A DNA stretch of 64,000 nucleotides from Dioscorea cayenensis subsp. rotundata (lineage: Eukaryota; Streptophyta; Magnoliopsida; Dioscoreales; Dioscoreaceae): NCBI RefSeq assembly GCF_009730915.1, contig NC_052477.1, forward strand, positions 25,066,578-25,130,577. Reading direction: 5' to 3'. Each line of letters opens with the position of its first letter. Positions within the stretch are counted from its first letter, which is position 1. Made by a program: the position numbers and the translations under genes. A model generated the notes under the pieces. The model ran no database searches and was not told where the DNA came from. It worked only from the letters and a program-made list of their open reading frames with translations. Positions 12,857 through 26,246 of this stretch are shown piece by piece.

Positions 12857-15800
12857 TCATTCCTTCGGCCGAGCAAGCCAGAGAGAACTCAAGGCCCGTA
12901 ATCTTGAGAAATAATCATTTATAGCAAGAAGCGCACGTGCAGACTGGCGTGTTGTCAATATCCGGTGCATTTGTTGCAGGGTTTGCTGCCGAAGATTGTC
13001 AGCCTGGTTATCACAGCAAATGTATTGTAATATTTTTAAGAGCTAGCGCAATTAGAGAAGATTGCAGGATGGCGAACATCTTTATTAACGCAATCAAAAA
13101 GGTCAAAAGCCTCACCTGGCGGATAAAATTTTCAAGGGTCCCCAGCTTTCCCATCGCCATTGCCATCTGACCCATGTAATTAGCAACATTTCCTGAAGAC
13201 CCTGACGGCCCAAGAGACCCAGCCAAAGTTTCTGCCAATGACTGTTGCAATGCTTCCATTCCTTGTGAAAGTGCATCTTCTGCTTGTTGTGACGACTGCT
13301 GAAGGTTGCAAATCCCGGCCAACTGCTGCTCTGTGAGAGGCTCCAGCTGACGAGTAAGTAGCTGCAATGTTACAGTATAATTAGATTTGACTGAACAATC
13401 TATTATGGCTGCAAAGTTCCATAAGTCATATAAACAGAAACCTAAATACCAATGGAGCAACATTGCTGACTTTTGGAAACATGCTGGAAATTCGAGAACT
13501 TGCAAAGACAATTTTATATAAAGATAACTTCTATCCCACTAACAAGCATCTCAATGTTCATGAAACAAATTTAGACCGGCCTTTGAAGATGCACTATATT
13601 TCCTTAGGGCTAGTGAGAGAAGTGAATCAGTAAACCTTAAGAAGCTCAGATGACCGGAAGCCTCCGAGCCATAGAAAACACCTTTCTGCTGGTGTCTTCC
13701 ACATGCCAGATAACAAATGGAAGACATCAGCCTTGGCAGCAGCACTTTTCAGTTTAAAGATGTCATCATAGTGTGCCATGATTCCATCAACAATGGAACG
13801 GAGATCATTGTCACTTGCATGAGAGTTGACTGCAGATCTTAACTCACTTATCTGCCTATTATGTTCATCCAGCCATCGCGCATACTCTATGTCAAAGGTC
13901 ATTGCCCCTGAAAGACAAATACAGAATTCTTGAATAGTTGCTAAAATGTAAGGCATATGAACAATTATCCACATGGCATAGTGTATATATATCAAAGCCA
14001 AGATATGATGATACATTCAATCTGTCCAAGTAATTCACTTTCAGCATATGGTATAGCTGCTCAACCCCAAAGAGACCCACAAAATGTTCCATGCCTTAAC
14101 CCATATAAGTTCCCCTTGGAGTGAGCGCCATTTCAGTAATGAACATTACGAAGAACTTCAATTAAAGCTAGTTCATCAAAAAATTTCACCAGATAATATA
14201 ATTAAATGCAATTTTATCATGTCATAAATAGCATTTCAACCATTAACCTGCATAAGATATGCTTGTCCATTTATAAGAAAAGGAAATAAATTTAAAATTA
14301 AAATAATAAATAATAAAACAAATAAATAAATAAACTGAATGAGCTAGATGCTATATACCATTTCCACTCATGGAATGGGCCTGGTCTCCTGAACTAGAAA
14401 TAAAAATGCCCTGCAGAGGATGTCACAAAGATTAGCAATCTTAAATCATGGCCCACGAATACAATGAATTAATGGAAATTGCGCTGATAACTTAGAGAAA
14501 GACAATAAGACAATAAGAAATGATGTTCGGATCATACCTGCTGCCGAGCTCTTTGGAGCTCCTGTTCTAGCTGGGTAAGCTTCAGCCTGCTACTCTCAAG
14601 TTGTTGCACATACGCCTATATATTTATAAAAATTTGATCATTACATCAATAACTCAAAGAAGATGCTTAAACAATTTTCCAAACAAATTAGCATTAATGT
14701 ACTTCAGCACATAAATACCATTCCTGTAATAATCCAAAGATGATGGAAAACACTTGTATCAGGGGTACAAAACCACAGTCCATCCAAGGAAAAAATGCAG
14801 TCAACATACTGCATAATATTCCAAACTCAACATCAGAAAAAAGTTTCAATATGTCTAAGATAACTGCCTATGATGTGAATACAGCTCAAGATGGTGGAAC
14901 TAAAACACAAACCAATAGGGCATTTATTGCAACTTTATTCACTGGTTCAACATAAGTTGATCCATAAATAAGGGTTTCATCCAGCAAAAAAAAAAATAAA
15001 TGCATATTTGAATACAGGGTCAAATTAAGTGTGTTATACCTTCATGCAAGGATGTGAGTTAATTAAATGTTTTCCTCTCAATAATAAGTGTTTTATGAAT
15101 TAGTTTATCATGTTTAGTCCAGATTCCAGACCATATAGTTTAAGAGCAAAATTATAACAATGCAATCCAATAATAAATGACAACAAATCAATTGAACAAT
15201 TTTCTTATAGGATGCTTCTCTTAAATTACTGATTTAACAGATTTTACCACTAACTAACAGGGACCAGTCCTACTGCCCTGTTGATTTGACTCACAATTCA
15301 GAAAATATAGTACCTTTTGTGTGGATTAGAACCATTACACCATCAGTAAGCCCCTTCGTAAATTCAAATTGGCGAGACCAAATACGAGTTGTTGTAGGGG
15401 CAAATTAAGGCCCATAAACCAATATAACTTGACAGGCAAACATTATATAATTAATAATACCAATACCTCCCCAAAAACAATTGATATCCTTAACATGTGA
15501 AGATACAACATGTTTTCCCACCACATAAAAGCATGTGACAATTTCCACTCATCAATTCTATATTGTCATTACGAAGTGGTAACCAAATAGGTATCAGAAC
15601 ACTTTGGCATAACAATGGTTCGTACTTCCTACAACCACAATGCATGAATGTCTACAAAATCTCACAAGAAGCATTATCATGCTAATGGGTGAAAATGGAC
15701 AGTCAAAACCGGAATTGAAAATCTAATACCTTTTTCCTCAAGCGACTTTTCCGAGCAGCCTCACGATTTTGAGCCAGCCGACGAAGTGTCTGCATTCAAA

Positions 15801-18800
15801 ATGAAGCTGAAGTAGCTCAGACTACTTTAATCGATACAAACAAAGATAGTGGTTGAAATAACAAATCAATTACTTTCTGATCCCCAGTCTTCTCCTTTGA
15901 TCGATCACTTGAATCAGAAGGGACAACAGCTACTGGTTGCCCTTGATCAAACTGCAAAGTAAAAAACGTGTTAGTCTTCAAATTTGTAGTGCGTGAACAG
16001 TACAGATCATGAAATCTCCAATTTTTATGCACACATAAATGAGTTTCTGTCTGTGTCACACCGTACATATCCGATATGTCCCTCGCTTATTTTTCCAATA
16101 TCCAGAGGTTAATTCAAAAGACAAACAGAGCATAAGAAAACTCAAGATTCGAAAACAGAACTGAAGAAGCAACAAAAATAGAAGTTAAATACAAGACAGT
16201 AAGGACAAAGTATTGATAGAATTTTAAACATAAAGGACTAAGATTTCTGACAATCAAAACATTTATGATGCAATCCTCAGCCAACCATTTACACACCAGC
16301 ACAAGTTCAGATTCTATGGTTTCAAATCAATAAATAATGGTAACAATCAAATCAATAAATAATGGTAACAATCAAATCAATAAATAATGGTAACAATCAA
16401 ATCAATAAATAATGGTAACAATCGACTATAGCCCATTATTATAGTATGGTAAGCAGTACCCTTACTATTGTCTATGTGACAGCACCTTCAGTGGCAGCTC
16501 AACACAAAGTAGCTAGATTAACAAACAGTCTGTTTATAAACTAATCTTATGTTGATCGAATAACAACTCACCAAAAGTGTTTCAGAAGTAAATCAAATTA
16601 TACATGTATAGGTATGTAAATATGGAAAGAACAGGGACACCAATTAAACTTAGGACATTCTTCACCACTAGTAGTGATGCTTGTTTGATATAAACACAAG
16701 TCAATCTATGATTCAATGTTTTGGATGAATTTGTTTGCCAAATTAGGCATTAGATAAAATAACAATAGAAGCAGTTACAAACAAATACACCTTAGGGTCC
16801 TCCACAAATAATATAGAGAATTTCTTGGAAATATTGCAGCGTTAGTATAAAATTTTTAGAACTAAATCACCTTCATCCCCACCTGCACTTTTGATCAACC
16901 TCAGCACCACAAACCACAACTTGCAAGTTCCCTTGATTATCTAATAACCATACCCAGTGGTTCCAAGGGATTTCTTGCAAACAAACAAAAGAGAAATTAT
17001 TCAATCATGAAACTCAGAGAAGATTCTGGTCTTTGATGTCTTAAATATTAATACTACATTAAAGTAGTAGAATCAATATAAACACTTTTTTTAGGCATAT
17101 ATTAATCAAATGAAGCTAATTTAAACCACCAAACATTTCTTTAATGGTCTTATTCACTTTCTGTAATTAAATAATTATCTTTCCATTTAAGTAGACTTCA
17201 CCTGCAGGTCTCCAAAAACCTCAACTAAAAGAAGATATTAAAAAGAAGTGCATCTTTGAAACGGGAATGGGTACTGAAGGCAATAGATTGTCGTATACTG
17301 CCCAATAAAGGGACATAGGATCACACGCAAACTGTAAATACATTAGTGACTCAAGACTTTCTGAAACACCTCATGGTCCTAATTGCCTTTCCATCAAAAG
17401 GGAGCAAAAAATAAAGACCCTAGTAACCAACCACTCCAACTTTAGCAATGTGGTATAGTAAATGGCAAGTACGCCTGAAAATAGAAATTTTCAATGTCCT
17501 ATAACCCACCAATTTAACTAGATGGGAAATCAAAGCACTTCATGCATCATGTCAGACCCATCTATCTTAATGGCAGGTAAAAAACCTAAATTAAGAAAAA
17601 CACCACATGTCATACAAAGACCTTGAAACTTGCATCATCAATATTTATTGCAAACCATTAAGTCTTACTCGTAATGCTCCAAACCAATTAAACTAGAATA
17701 ACACAAGAAAAATGAATGCATATGAGAATAACCCTGAATAACTTTGTACTTCAATGTCTAAAACAAGTTGAAGGTATGCCACCACCATGATAGCAGAAAG
17801 GTATCCAGAGTTAAAAATGATCTACTGATCAGCATTTCAATTACATGCAGGAAAGACATGTTAATGTAAAATATAGCTCCACTAATTTGGCAAGGAAACT
17901 GAGCATGTCAGCTCAACTTTCCAATAATATGTATAGCTATGATTTGTTCTAGAGTAGAAGTTAAACTAATAAGTGCACTAGATATGGCAAGTTTTAACTA
18001 AACTTGCCGTTTTGTAAAAATGATTGCACCAGCTAACCAGTGAATTTATAGCCCAAGCATTTTTACAGATAGTAGCAAACAACATGCTTGGCCCTAATGG
18101 AGATGATAAATGCGATGGGCTGATAAACCTTGAAACCGAGAAAAAAGGAGGAGAGCAGTCTACACAGGCTTTCAACTATTCACACACAGAAACTAACAGC
18201 AACACATAGGAAAGATATACCCTTTGATTTTTGTCATCATGGTCCACATCCGTTGAAGTATCAGTTCTGGGGCTCGTATCAGCCATGGTCGAGTCACCCC
18301 AGTTATCAAAGTGGCCACTAGACACTGATGCCAGATTAGGTTGTTGCCCCCTTTGTTGTGGCAATGTCAAAGGCCTAACTGTAGACACTAGAGAAGCAAT
18401 ATCCGTTGGAGCAAGAGGCTGTAATTAGACAAACTAAATCAGTTGCAATTATTTTTACCCAGCAACAAGCATAGAAAAACAAAGAATATGGTTTTTTGTA
18501 CCTTACTATAAGCACCAAATTGAAGAGTGTCACTAGGACCAGCCTGACTATCAGATTTTGGATCAATCACAGTGCCTGCAAATAAAAAAGAAAGCACACA
18601 GACCTGACAAAGTAGATTTGATAATTTGAAAGGATTTGAATAAAAGAGTTACATATACTTTGTCATCCCATTAGCTACTTTTCACAAAGAAATTAGATTA
18701 TTTTTTGGCTGAACTTCCTTGCATTTAGGCCCCTAACGCAGCATGGTGAAAGAAATCTTCTAATGATTTAAGATTTTTAAATTTTAAACCTTTAAAGTAG

Positions 18801-19935
18801 TTTTTTATTTAGTATTTTATAATTATCTTAGCTTTATTGGTTATTTTAGTTTATTTATTTATCTATCATTTTGTAATTATTTTAGTTTTATTTACTATTT
18901 TTTCCTTAGTCTAGGCTCCTATAAATACTTATTTTAGGTTTTGTAGAAGAGAAATAATCTATTGAAATTATTGTGTACTTTTTACTCGATATAGAACTGC
19001 AAATCCACTGCGTCAATTTCAGGCCCACCCAACTCAATGTCTAATGTATAACAAGAGCAAAAAAAAAAACAAAACAAAACCTTGAGAAAGCAGAAAACAC
19101 GCAGCAAACCTTTTAAACTGTTATACGAGATTGAGAAAAGAAAATATCTACAACAATACTATAGCAACACAGAGCCACTTGGAATTCGAAGTAAAGATAA
19201 CAATGCATACCTTGATTTAGTATAGCTGCATCCTCTACACGAAATCCAATGGTCTGTTGAAGCACTCCAAAGTCAGAAGCTCTAGAAGGGTGCATATTGT
19301 TTTCTTCTGGGTCACTAACAAATACAGAACCGCCAAATGGGGGAAAAAAAAGCAGGAAAACTATGTCAAATGTAGAATTAAAAAAAAATAACCAATATAG
19401 GCCAACAAAGTTTGCGAAGCAAAACAAACAGCAACAGTTGGAGACATTGAACAAAGAAATAAGAGACCTCCTGCAGAAATTGAATATTCTACTGATTCAT
19501 TTAAACAACAAGAAGAATATAAATTTGCTTATTCATTTCATCGAATTGATATTAATATCCAAAAGTCAACTCATCAACTGGAGTTTAGCACTAAGCCCTG
19601 TTTGGTAACATCTCTCCTAAACTCATTCTTCAAGAAACATTAGGTAAAACTTACTACACATTACCTACCAATATCTGATACAGATATCTACAAGACAGAT
19701 AGGTAACAACATCAAGCACAACAATGGCCCTCTCAGTATAAATGCACACAAGGAGATGCTAACAAGTAATAAAGATCAAACCGAATAAAGCCCCCACCTT
19801 TCCCACAGGAAAGCGATTATCAAAGCTCAAACCTTTACTAACTAAAAAACAAAGAAATTCAAAAGACATAAAGATCAAGATAAGATCAGCATACATTGCA
19901 TGAGCCGCAGGCAAAGAGTTGACGAAGCTTGGCAT
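12857..19935 (-). CDS. TGA2-like: TGA-type bZIP transcription factor (TGA2/5/6 clade)
   Basis: Eleven coding exons on the minus strand join in frame to 449 aa: 19935-19895, 19314-19211, 18575-18502, 18418-18221, 15951-15874, 15789-15730, 14615-14538, 14410-14359, 13907-13636, 13361-13116, 13003-12857. All introns are GT-AG. TGA factors bind as-1/TGACG elements and recruit NPR1 in salicylate and stress transcription. The basic region (NREAARKSRLRKK, 173-185) is followed by a zipper with Leu 191, 198 and 205, then a DOG1-type domain (about 235-310) and the conserved end ALSSLWLARPKE. MADTSPRTDTSTDVD at 118 is the usual N-terminus of the short TGA2/5/6 proteins, so this is the longer form. The first coding exon (MPSFVNSLPAAHA) joins exon 2 in phase, which decides the start; Met at 19295 is an alternative. 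The largest intron is 15952-18220. Confidence 0.93.
16322..16421. repeat. 25-bp minisatellite, four copies, inside a TGA intron
   Basis: Four essentially identical tandem copies of a 25-bp unit (core CAATAAATAATGGTAAC) lie head to tail with period 25. They sit in the 2.3-kb intron between the TGA coding exons at 15874-15951 and 18221-18418. Confidence 0.95.
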
Positions 19936-21587
19936 CCCGCACGCCGCCTCCTTAACATCTTCCACTCTAACCCCACCCCTCCTACTTCCCCTCAATCATC
20001 CTCATCACAATCACCAAATCCCCACCACAACGCGTTTGCAATCAACCCCGAAACCCCAAAAGAAACCCACCTAATCCCCCAATAAAAACCCGACACCGAC
20101 GCCTCTCCAACCCTTATCCGTACCGCCAAAGCAAACCCTAGAAACCACCACCTAAAAACCCCTCAGACCCCAACCCTATCAGCAAGAAAAGCTGCGATTC
20201 CACCGGAAAAACGGAGAAAAGAACCTTCAGCGACCTCGCCGAAACCCTAGAATGGATCAGGGGTGCTTAGCTCCGAACTTGGCCACCCTGGTGAGCTTTG
20301 GAATGCGTTTGGGTTTTTCTCGCTTTTTTATTGTGAGGATCATTCCAAATCTCTAGACGTCGTTTTCTCAAAATTTCACTTTTCGATGCTTTTATTTTAT
20401 TTTATTTTATTTTATTTTATTTTATTTATTTGTTCTTCTTCTTCATTAGCATTTAGCTCATGCAGTGAACTCTATTTTCACCGTCTTGTTTTACTCTACG
20501 GGATTTTTTTCTTGCAACCCCTTGGCAAAATATAAAATTTGGTTTTTGGTGTTTTCCTAGGTGGTTAAAACACTTCTAAACCGGTTTTTAAGTGGCAAAG
20601 CTTTGGACAAAAGAAATTACTTAGTTTAACTAATAAGAAAGTTTAATTTAATATCGACTCAACAGTCAACACCGCCACTAATTTTTAAAAAAATAATAAA
20701 TTATTTTTTTTTAGCCTCACTTGTGAAGATAAAACATATTTTGTAATCAAAATATTTTTATAAAAGTACTCCCCCTCTCATATTAACTGTCATATTTAAA
20801 AATTAATTACCACCTTTAAAAATTTTATAAGTATTAATTATTTTTTTTAATTTTATTTTTTTCTTTTGAATTAATAAAAAGTAAATATTTTTAATAAAAA
20901 TAAAAATATCATAACTCCTTACTATTTGTACAAAGGGTGCATGTGATAATTAAAACGAAATAAAAAAATATTTTAATTAGTTATCAGCTTCTTGATTTAT
21001 TGATACTGAACTTTTTGCATGATAGTGTCTGTGTTATTTTAAAAAAAATATGTTCAAACTTAATGTAAAGTAAAGAGTATATATAGATAAAGTGTTTAAT
21101 CTTTTTAATTTATACAAGTCTTTTGCCTATGTGATTTGTCCGCTCATTAAAAATATAATTAAATAATAATTAAAAAAAAATGATAAATGAATTGTCTCTA
21201 TAATGGGAGAGTCTAGTTCATTTCCCCGGGTTGAGGTTAACAAACAAGAGATAAATTACCGGATTTAAAAGTAATTTAGTTAACTTTTTTTATTAATAAA
21301 ATATATTTTTAAAGTTTTATAGGGGGGAATAAATAAAGAGAAATGGATTAGTTTTAACTGCTGGTCTTTTGAGCTGGAGAGCAGAAGTGATAGTTACCGC
21401 GGCGCAGTGGGGACAAAGGGTTGTCAGAAACGCGGTGAGTCAGGGATCTCAATCTCATCCGTTTCTTATTAATGGGATTTGCTGTTTGGGATTGGACAGC
21501 GTCGCAGTTTATAGCAGTGCTTTGTTTGGATCGGTGGTTTTGGCCGTTCCTTTTTGCCTCGTGATTCACACGCTTTACTTGGTTGAT
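19936..21587. other. TGA gene 5' region and AT-rich intergenic sequence
   Basis: Bases 19936 to about 20260 are C-rich on the plus strand and contain CGAAACCCTAG-like words, as in plant 5' UTRs; this is the probable TGA leader and promoter-proximal DNA. A (TTTTA)n pentanucleotide run occupies about 20390-20428. At 20769 the phrase ACTCCCCCTCTCATATTAACTGTCA resembles a Stowaway-type MITE end, but no matching partner end was found. The remainder is AT-rich with no gene. Confidence 0.45.
20390..20428. repeat. (TTTTA)n microsatellite
   Basis: About eight tandem TTTTA/ATTTT units lie upstream of the TGA gene. Confidence 0.9.
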
Positions 21588-22329
21588 ATCTGCGTTAGAG
21601 TTGCAGGATGGGCTGGCACTGCCGGGACACGGTGCGGCCCGAGCACTGTACGTGCTCAGGCCCACACGACCCGGCTTTGCAATCGAGCCAGACCGGTACA
21701 GCCCACCATACAAGGGGGTTAACCCAGCCCGTGGCACGGTCCCAAATCAACTGGGCTAGGCCGGCCGGCCCACTTTTTTTATTTTAAAATATAAATTCTT
21801 TAAGATTATTGTAAAAATTGTATAAAATCCTTTAAAAATACTAAAAATTAAAGAAATTTTTTAAAAAATCTAAATATCATAAAATATAAGTTTCTTGATT
21901 GTAAAAAATATACAACACATAAAGACTATAGAAAAAATAATTAAAAATATGCAAAAAATTTAAATTTACATGAATACAAAAAAGATAATTTTTAAAAATT
22001 TAACATAATATTAGAAAATAAAATTACATAGAAAAAATAGAGATAAACTAAAAATAAATTACAAATTGATATAGGAAAAAAATTGTCATTTTATTTAAAA
22101 ACTATGAAAACAACTTAGAAAATTACAAACTTCGAAACAATTTAGAAAATTACAAACTTCGAAAACAATTTAGAAAATTACAAACTTCAAACTTCATTTG
22201 ATTAATCTATTTCTTCATCAATACGGGTTGAAGTTGAACACTCGATGGTGTAAGTCCCTCTCCGGTATCACTACCTTCTTCATGTATTTGTTGTTCTTGT
22301 AACCTATCTTCTGCTTCTAACCAATCCTT

Positions 22330-24328
22330 CAGACATATGCACATTTGCACTGTTTCTTGGTTCACGCCCTCTTATCATCGAGTACCCTTTTTTTCTGCAC
22401 TAAAACAAGACTCCGACGCTACTGTAGACATCAGTGGAGTTAGTAGATCACGTGTCATAGCGGCTAGCACGGGATAGCTATGTTCTTCTTATTTCCACCA
22501 TGAGAAAATATTAAAGTTATTAATTTCTTCGGTAGTAAGAAAATCATTAAAATTATTATTTTAAAAAAAGATTTAATTCATGCAAAGAACTAGTACTAGA
22601 AGAAGAAGAAGAAGAAGAAGAAGAAGAAGAAGAAGAAGAAGCAGAAGCATTTGTAGATTTTCTTCTAATCATATTTATAAGATCGGCCGGAGATTTAGTT
22701 TTGGAAAGTGAAGAAGAATTTTCAAAATCTCCGGCAAAAGTAGAAGCTCATCGACTTCCATATGTATGGTTATATTCATTATACATATCATGAAGCAAAG
22801 AACGATATTCATCTTTGAAAATTGAATGATCAAGTCCCATGTTTTCATCATAAAAATCAATCATACAAAAAGTACCATCAATTTTAAAACGGGGATCAAG
22901 AAACATAGATAAAAACGGGAAGAGGGTTGATTTTTTTGCAAAAATATTTTTTTAAATTCTAATTCCATAGGAGCAACAATGGGAGCAAAATTAGGATCAC
23001 ATCTATATTTTGCAAAAATTTCACTAATATAATATAAATGAGAAATAGTCATAAAAGTAGTAGGATAATAAATACCGGAAAAAAAATTAGTTGCGGAATT
23101 AAAAATTTCCAAAAACTCCTTTATCATATAGCAAACTTCACAATCATAATTAGTAATTCCAAGGTCAGGAAAAAACTCATGGCAATACATTGTAAGAATA
23201 TCTTTATAATCATAAGCACAATTCAACATATTATACGTTGAATTCCACCTATGAGGAACATCGGAAATAATTTTTTTATATTTTTTCCCCATTTGCCTAC
23301 AAAATCTTTTGAATTCATGCCTTCGTGAAGAAGCTTTTGTTGCATATAAGATAGCTCCTCTAACTTTATGAATATGAGGATCAATAATTTTTAAACCATC
23401 TCTAACACATAAATTTAATATATGGGATATACAACGAACATGAAAAAAATTTCTGGAAAACATAGGCTCTAAATGCAAATGTAACATATCAACGGCACAA
23501 TTATTTGCCGAAGCATTGCCAAGAGTGATTGAAAATACAAAATTTCTCAATTTTGTACTCATTAATAGTACGCATGATGTAACCGGCAATATTACATGCG
23601 GTATGTTGGTATTCTAACTCAATAAAACTCAAAATACGTTTTTGCAAAGTCCAATTATTATCAATATAATGTGCGGTAACACAAAGATAATCGGAATTAT
23701 TTTGAGAACAAATATCGGAAGTAAGAGAAATTTTAAATAAACCTTTAAACATTTCAGAAATTAATTTTTCTTTATATTCTTCATAAATAATAAGACAATA
23801 CTTTCTCATAGTAGTCCTTGAAACGGATTTAAAATTCGGATTAAAACCCTTAACTTGCATTTTTTTATAAATGCGAGATTTTTCAACAAGATAAAAAAAG
23901 GTTGTTCATTTTTGAACAATAAATTTTTGCAATCCATTTTCTTGCATTTCATTGGAAAAAACAAAAGTTCCAATACTTGAATTTGCAAAACTAATTTGTG
24001 TTTGGGAAGGATCATTTTGATTAGTAGTATGTTTGTCGGCATGCCTTTTCAAATGACCCGTTCCACCCGAAGTTTGACAAGAAAAATCTTTTTTGCATTT
24101 TTTTACAAACAGCATGAGTCCCTTTGTTTGGAATTTCAACAATATTATAAAATTGCTATACACCCGAAGTTCTTTTTCTTGTGCTTGTTTGAGGCTTGTT
24201 ACTAGATGCTCCCATATTAGGGGATTCAGTAACAGGCTCAGGCTTAGGCTGTGAATCATCAAAATTTTCGGAGTTGTTTTCATTAAAAAAAAAGGTGTAT
24301 CGAAAGGAAAATTGGGAGAGCCGGCCAT
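22330..24328 (-). pseudogene. hAT (Ac-like) transposase, broken
   Basis: The order of remnants on the minus strand matches an Ac-like transposase. A BED zinc finger (KKDFSCQTSGGTGHLKRHADKH, about 24050-24115) has its first CxxC split by a one-base expansion of an A run near 24098-24104. A central RNase H-fold region follows (SLTSDICSQNNSDYLCVTAHY near 23690-23740, then HVRCISHILNLCVRDGL and PHRWNSTYNML near 23230-23450). The C-terminal hAT dimerisation remnant has PVLAAMTRDLL and STVASESCFSA near 22400-22470. Frameshifts lie near 23500-23570 and 22930, and a TGA near 22752 follows the EYRSLLHDMYNEYNHTYG block. The product would bind element ends and cut and paste DNA, but this copy cannot make a full protein. 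Confidence 0.9.
22599..22640. repeat. (GAA)n trinucleotide run
   Basis: About fourteen AGA/GAA units occur inside the hAT element, read as TTC on the transposase strand. Confidence 0.95.
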
Positions 24329-24984
24329 TATAAAAAATAAAAAAAGGGTTTAGGGTTACCTCAACCTTGATGATGTAAATTTAATTCATGGATTTCTTGA
24401 AAATTCCGAATTGATGAATTGATGAAAAGGTGGGGGAATTGCCGGATTGATGAAACACTTGAGCAGAATTTGACAAACTTCAAATCTTGAACTTGAAGAG
24501 AGTGAGAACTAAGAGAGCTTGGAGTCTTTAATGCTTGAGAGATTAGAACAAGAATGAGTAATTTGGTATGGAGAAATATATAAGTGTTTGAAGGTATTTA
24601 TAGGTTTTTTAAAATTTTCTAATTCCCAAAATACCCTTGTAAACTAGCCGTTTATTGTTGTTAAAAAGGGTAAAAAAGTAATTATATTTTAAAGTCTAAA
24701 ATAGCCTTAAAAACTAGCCGTTTTATAGTTGTTAAAGGGGCTACAATAGTCATTTTCCAATATTTAAATTAGTTAGGGAAAAAAAATTGGCGGGTCGTGC
24801 TACGGGCATGCACTGTGGCGGGTCGTCTGGTGGCCCAGGGCTCAAGACGACCCATGGATATGGGCCATGCCACCCTAGCCCGAGCATCGTAGTCGATCGT
24901 GCCGAGCCGTGCACGCCCAAACCGTCTTTCGGGCCGTGCCTGGGCTCGGGCCCAAGACGACCCAGTTTGCACCTCTATCTGCGT

Positions 24985-26246
24985 ATATGTTTGTTTGTGT
25001 CTTTTTATTGGTAAAATAGAAGGAATATGTTTCTACTTTTGAAAAAAAAAACATAATAAATTAATTTAAAGTTTTTTATTGCGGCTTGTATTGATGTTTT
25101 CATTTTTTATTATGAAATTAAGAATTTATATTTATCTTAATATTTGTTTTTAACTCTATAATTTTTACATGTTTAAGGTGGATTTTGTGTTCTAGTTTTT
25201 AATAATTTTAGTTACTGTATTATAAAAAAAAAAGTTCAGTGCTATATTTTTATTTTTTATTATGTTTTTCAAAGTAAATGAACTGCCAGGCAGAGGTATA
25301 TGTATGAGTTTTTTAAATATATCACACACTCTTATTCTGTATAATGGGAAGTTTAATCTTATTTGTGCACATCGACTCATGTGAGAAATAGAAATATGAA
25401 TATTTTATCAATTTTCTTAATTAAAATATTTTTTAAAACTTTTAAGACGGTTTATATGATGTGAAAATGATTAAAAAAAATTGATAAAATAATAGTATGT
25501 TTTCAAAAATATAAAATCATTATTAATTTTATATCATGCATTTTAAATGTAGATAAATCAAAACTAATGGAAAAGACATATATATTAACAAAATTGGTTC
25601 AAAGAATATTGACTTAGGACTGTTTAGATTATGAAATAGGAATGACAATGAGAAAGAAGGGAATAGGAATGGGTCACGAAAAAGATTACAAGAGTTTGGG
25701 TTATAGAGAAGAAGGTGAGTAAAGTATCATGAAGCTATAAAAAGAGAAAAAAACATATCTTAGAAAAAATTATTTTTTTCTCGAAGAGGATTACTCAATC
25801 GCACCGATTCACAGGGGTGTGGGATTACTTTGTGAAAAGAGTTCCACTCCTTTAAGAAATAAATATTCATCCCTTTGTTACATACCAAAGGAGAGTATGT
25901 AACAAAGGCTGGAAGTCCATGGGAACCACTCTCATTAGCCAAACTGAGCTTTAGATTATTTAAGTATCTAAAGTTCAAATCTTTATCTATATAAAACAAA
26001 CACTCTCTACAAGAACTCTACCTTTTGTAAAGGCCCCAATATCTTACCTCAAATCAGTTTAGAGTATGTGGTTCTTAAAAATTAATGAGTTAAATATTAA
26101 AAAAATAAATAAAAATAAGAATCATATCTAACATTTTAAAAATTTGATAACAAAGGTCAACCATACAACTAAGTACAACTAAGTACAACCAAGCATAAAA
26201 AGCAATACTGCAACTAAGTCTAAATGAAGAAATGATCATAGTTTTA
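24985..26246. other. gene-free AT-rich stretch with a hairpin
   Basis: No coding signal was found. From about 25618 (GACTGTTTAGATTATGAAATAGG) to about 26050 the sequence resembles a decayed PIF/Tourist-type MITE but lacks clear paired ends. It contains the hairpin described separately at 25872-25908. Confidence 0.35.
25872..25908. repeat. 14-bp inverted repeat hairpin
   Basis: CCTTTGTTACATAC and its exact reverse complement GTATGTAACAAAGG are separated by 9 bases. The stem is perfect. No U-run follows and no gene ends here, so it is unlikely to be a terminator; a MITE interior is more likely. Confidence 0.85.

Larger units (their letters stand above)
21596..24976 (-). mobile_element. decayed Ac-like hAT transposon with 8-bp target duplication
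   Basis: The 3381-bp element is flanked on both sides by the identical octamer ATCTGCGT (21588-21595 and 24977-24984), the hAT hallmark. Its ends are imperfect inverted repeats: TAGAGTTGCAGGATGGG at the left and AGAGGTGCAAACTGGG read inward from the right. Both subterminal regions are GC-rich and full of GGCCCG/CGGGCC words (21605-21770 and 24787-24965), typical of this plant hAT group, while the interior is AT-rich. A degenerate transposase is encoded on the minus strand. A tandem array of about 29-bp units (GAAAATTACAAACTTCGAA) lies at 22110-22195, and a GAA run at about 22599-22640. Confidence 0.92.

Noticed and set aside
16322..16421. CRISPR-like array
   Set aside because: Direct tandem units without spacers, in a plant intron; it is a minisatellite.
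21354..21737. Overlapping open frames of 117-127 codons on both strands
   Set aside because: They span the border of the hAT element and its GC-rich end; no domains.
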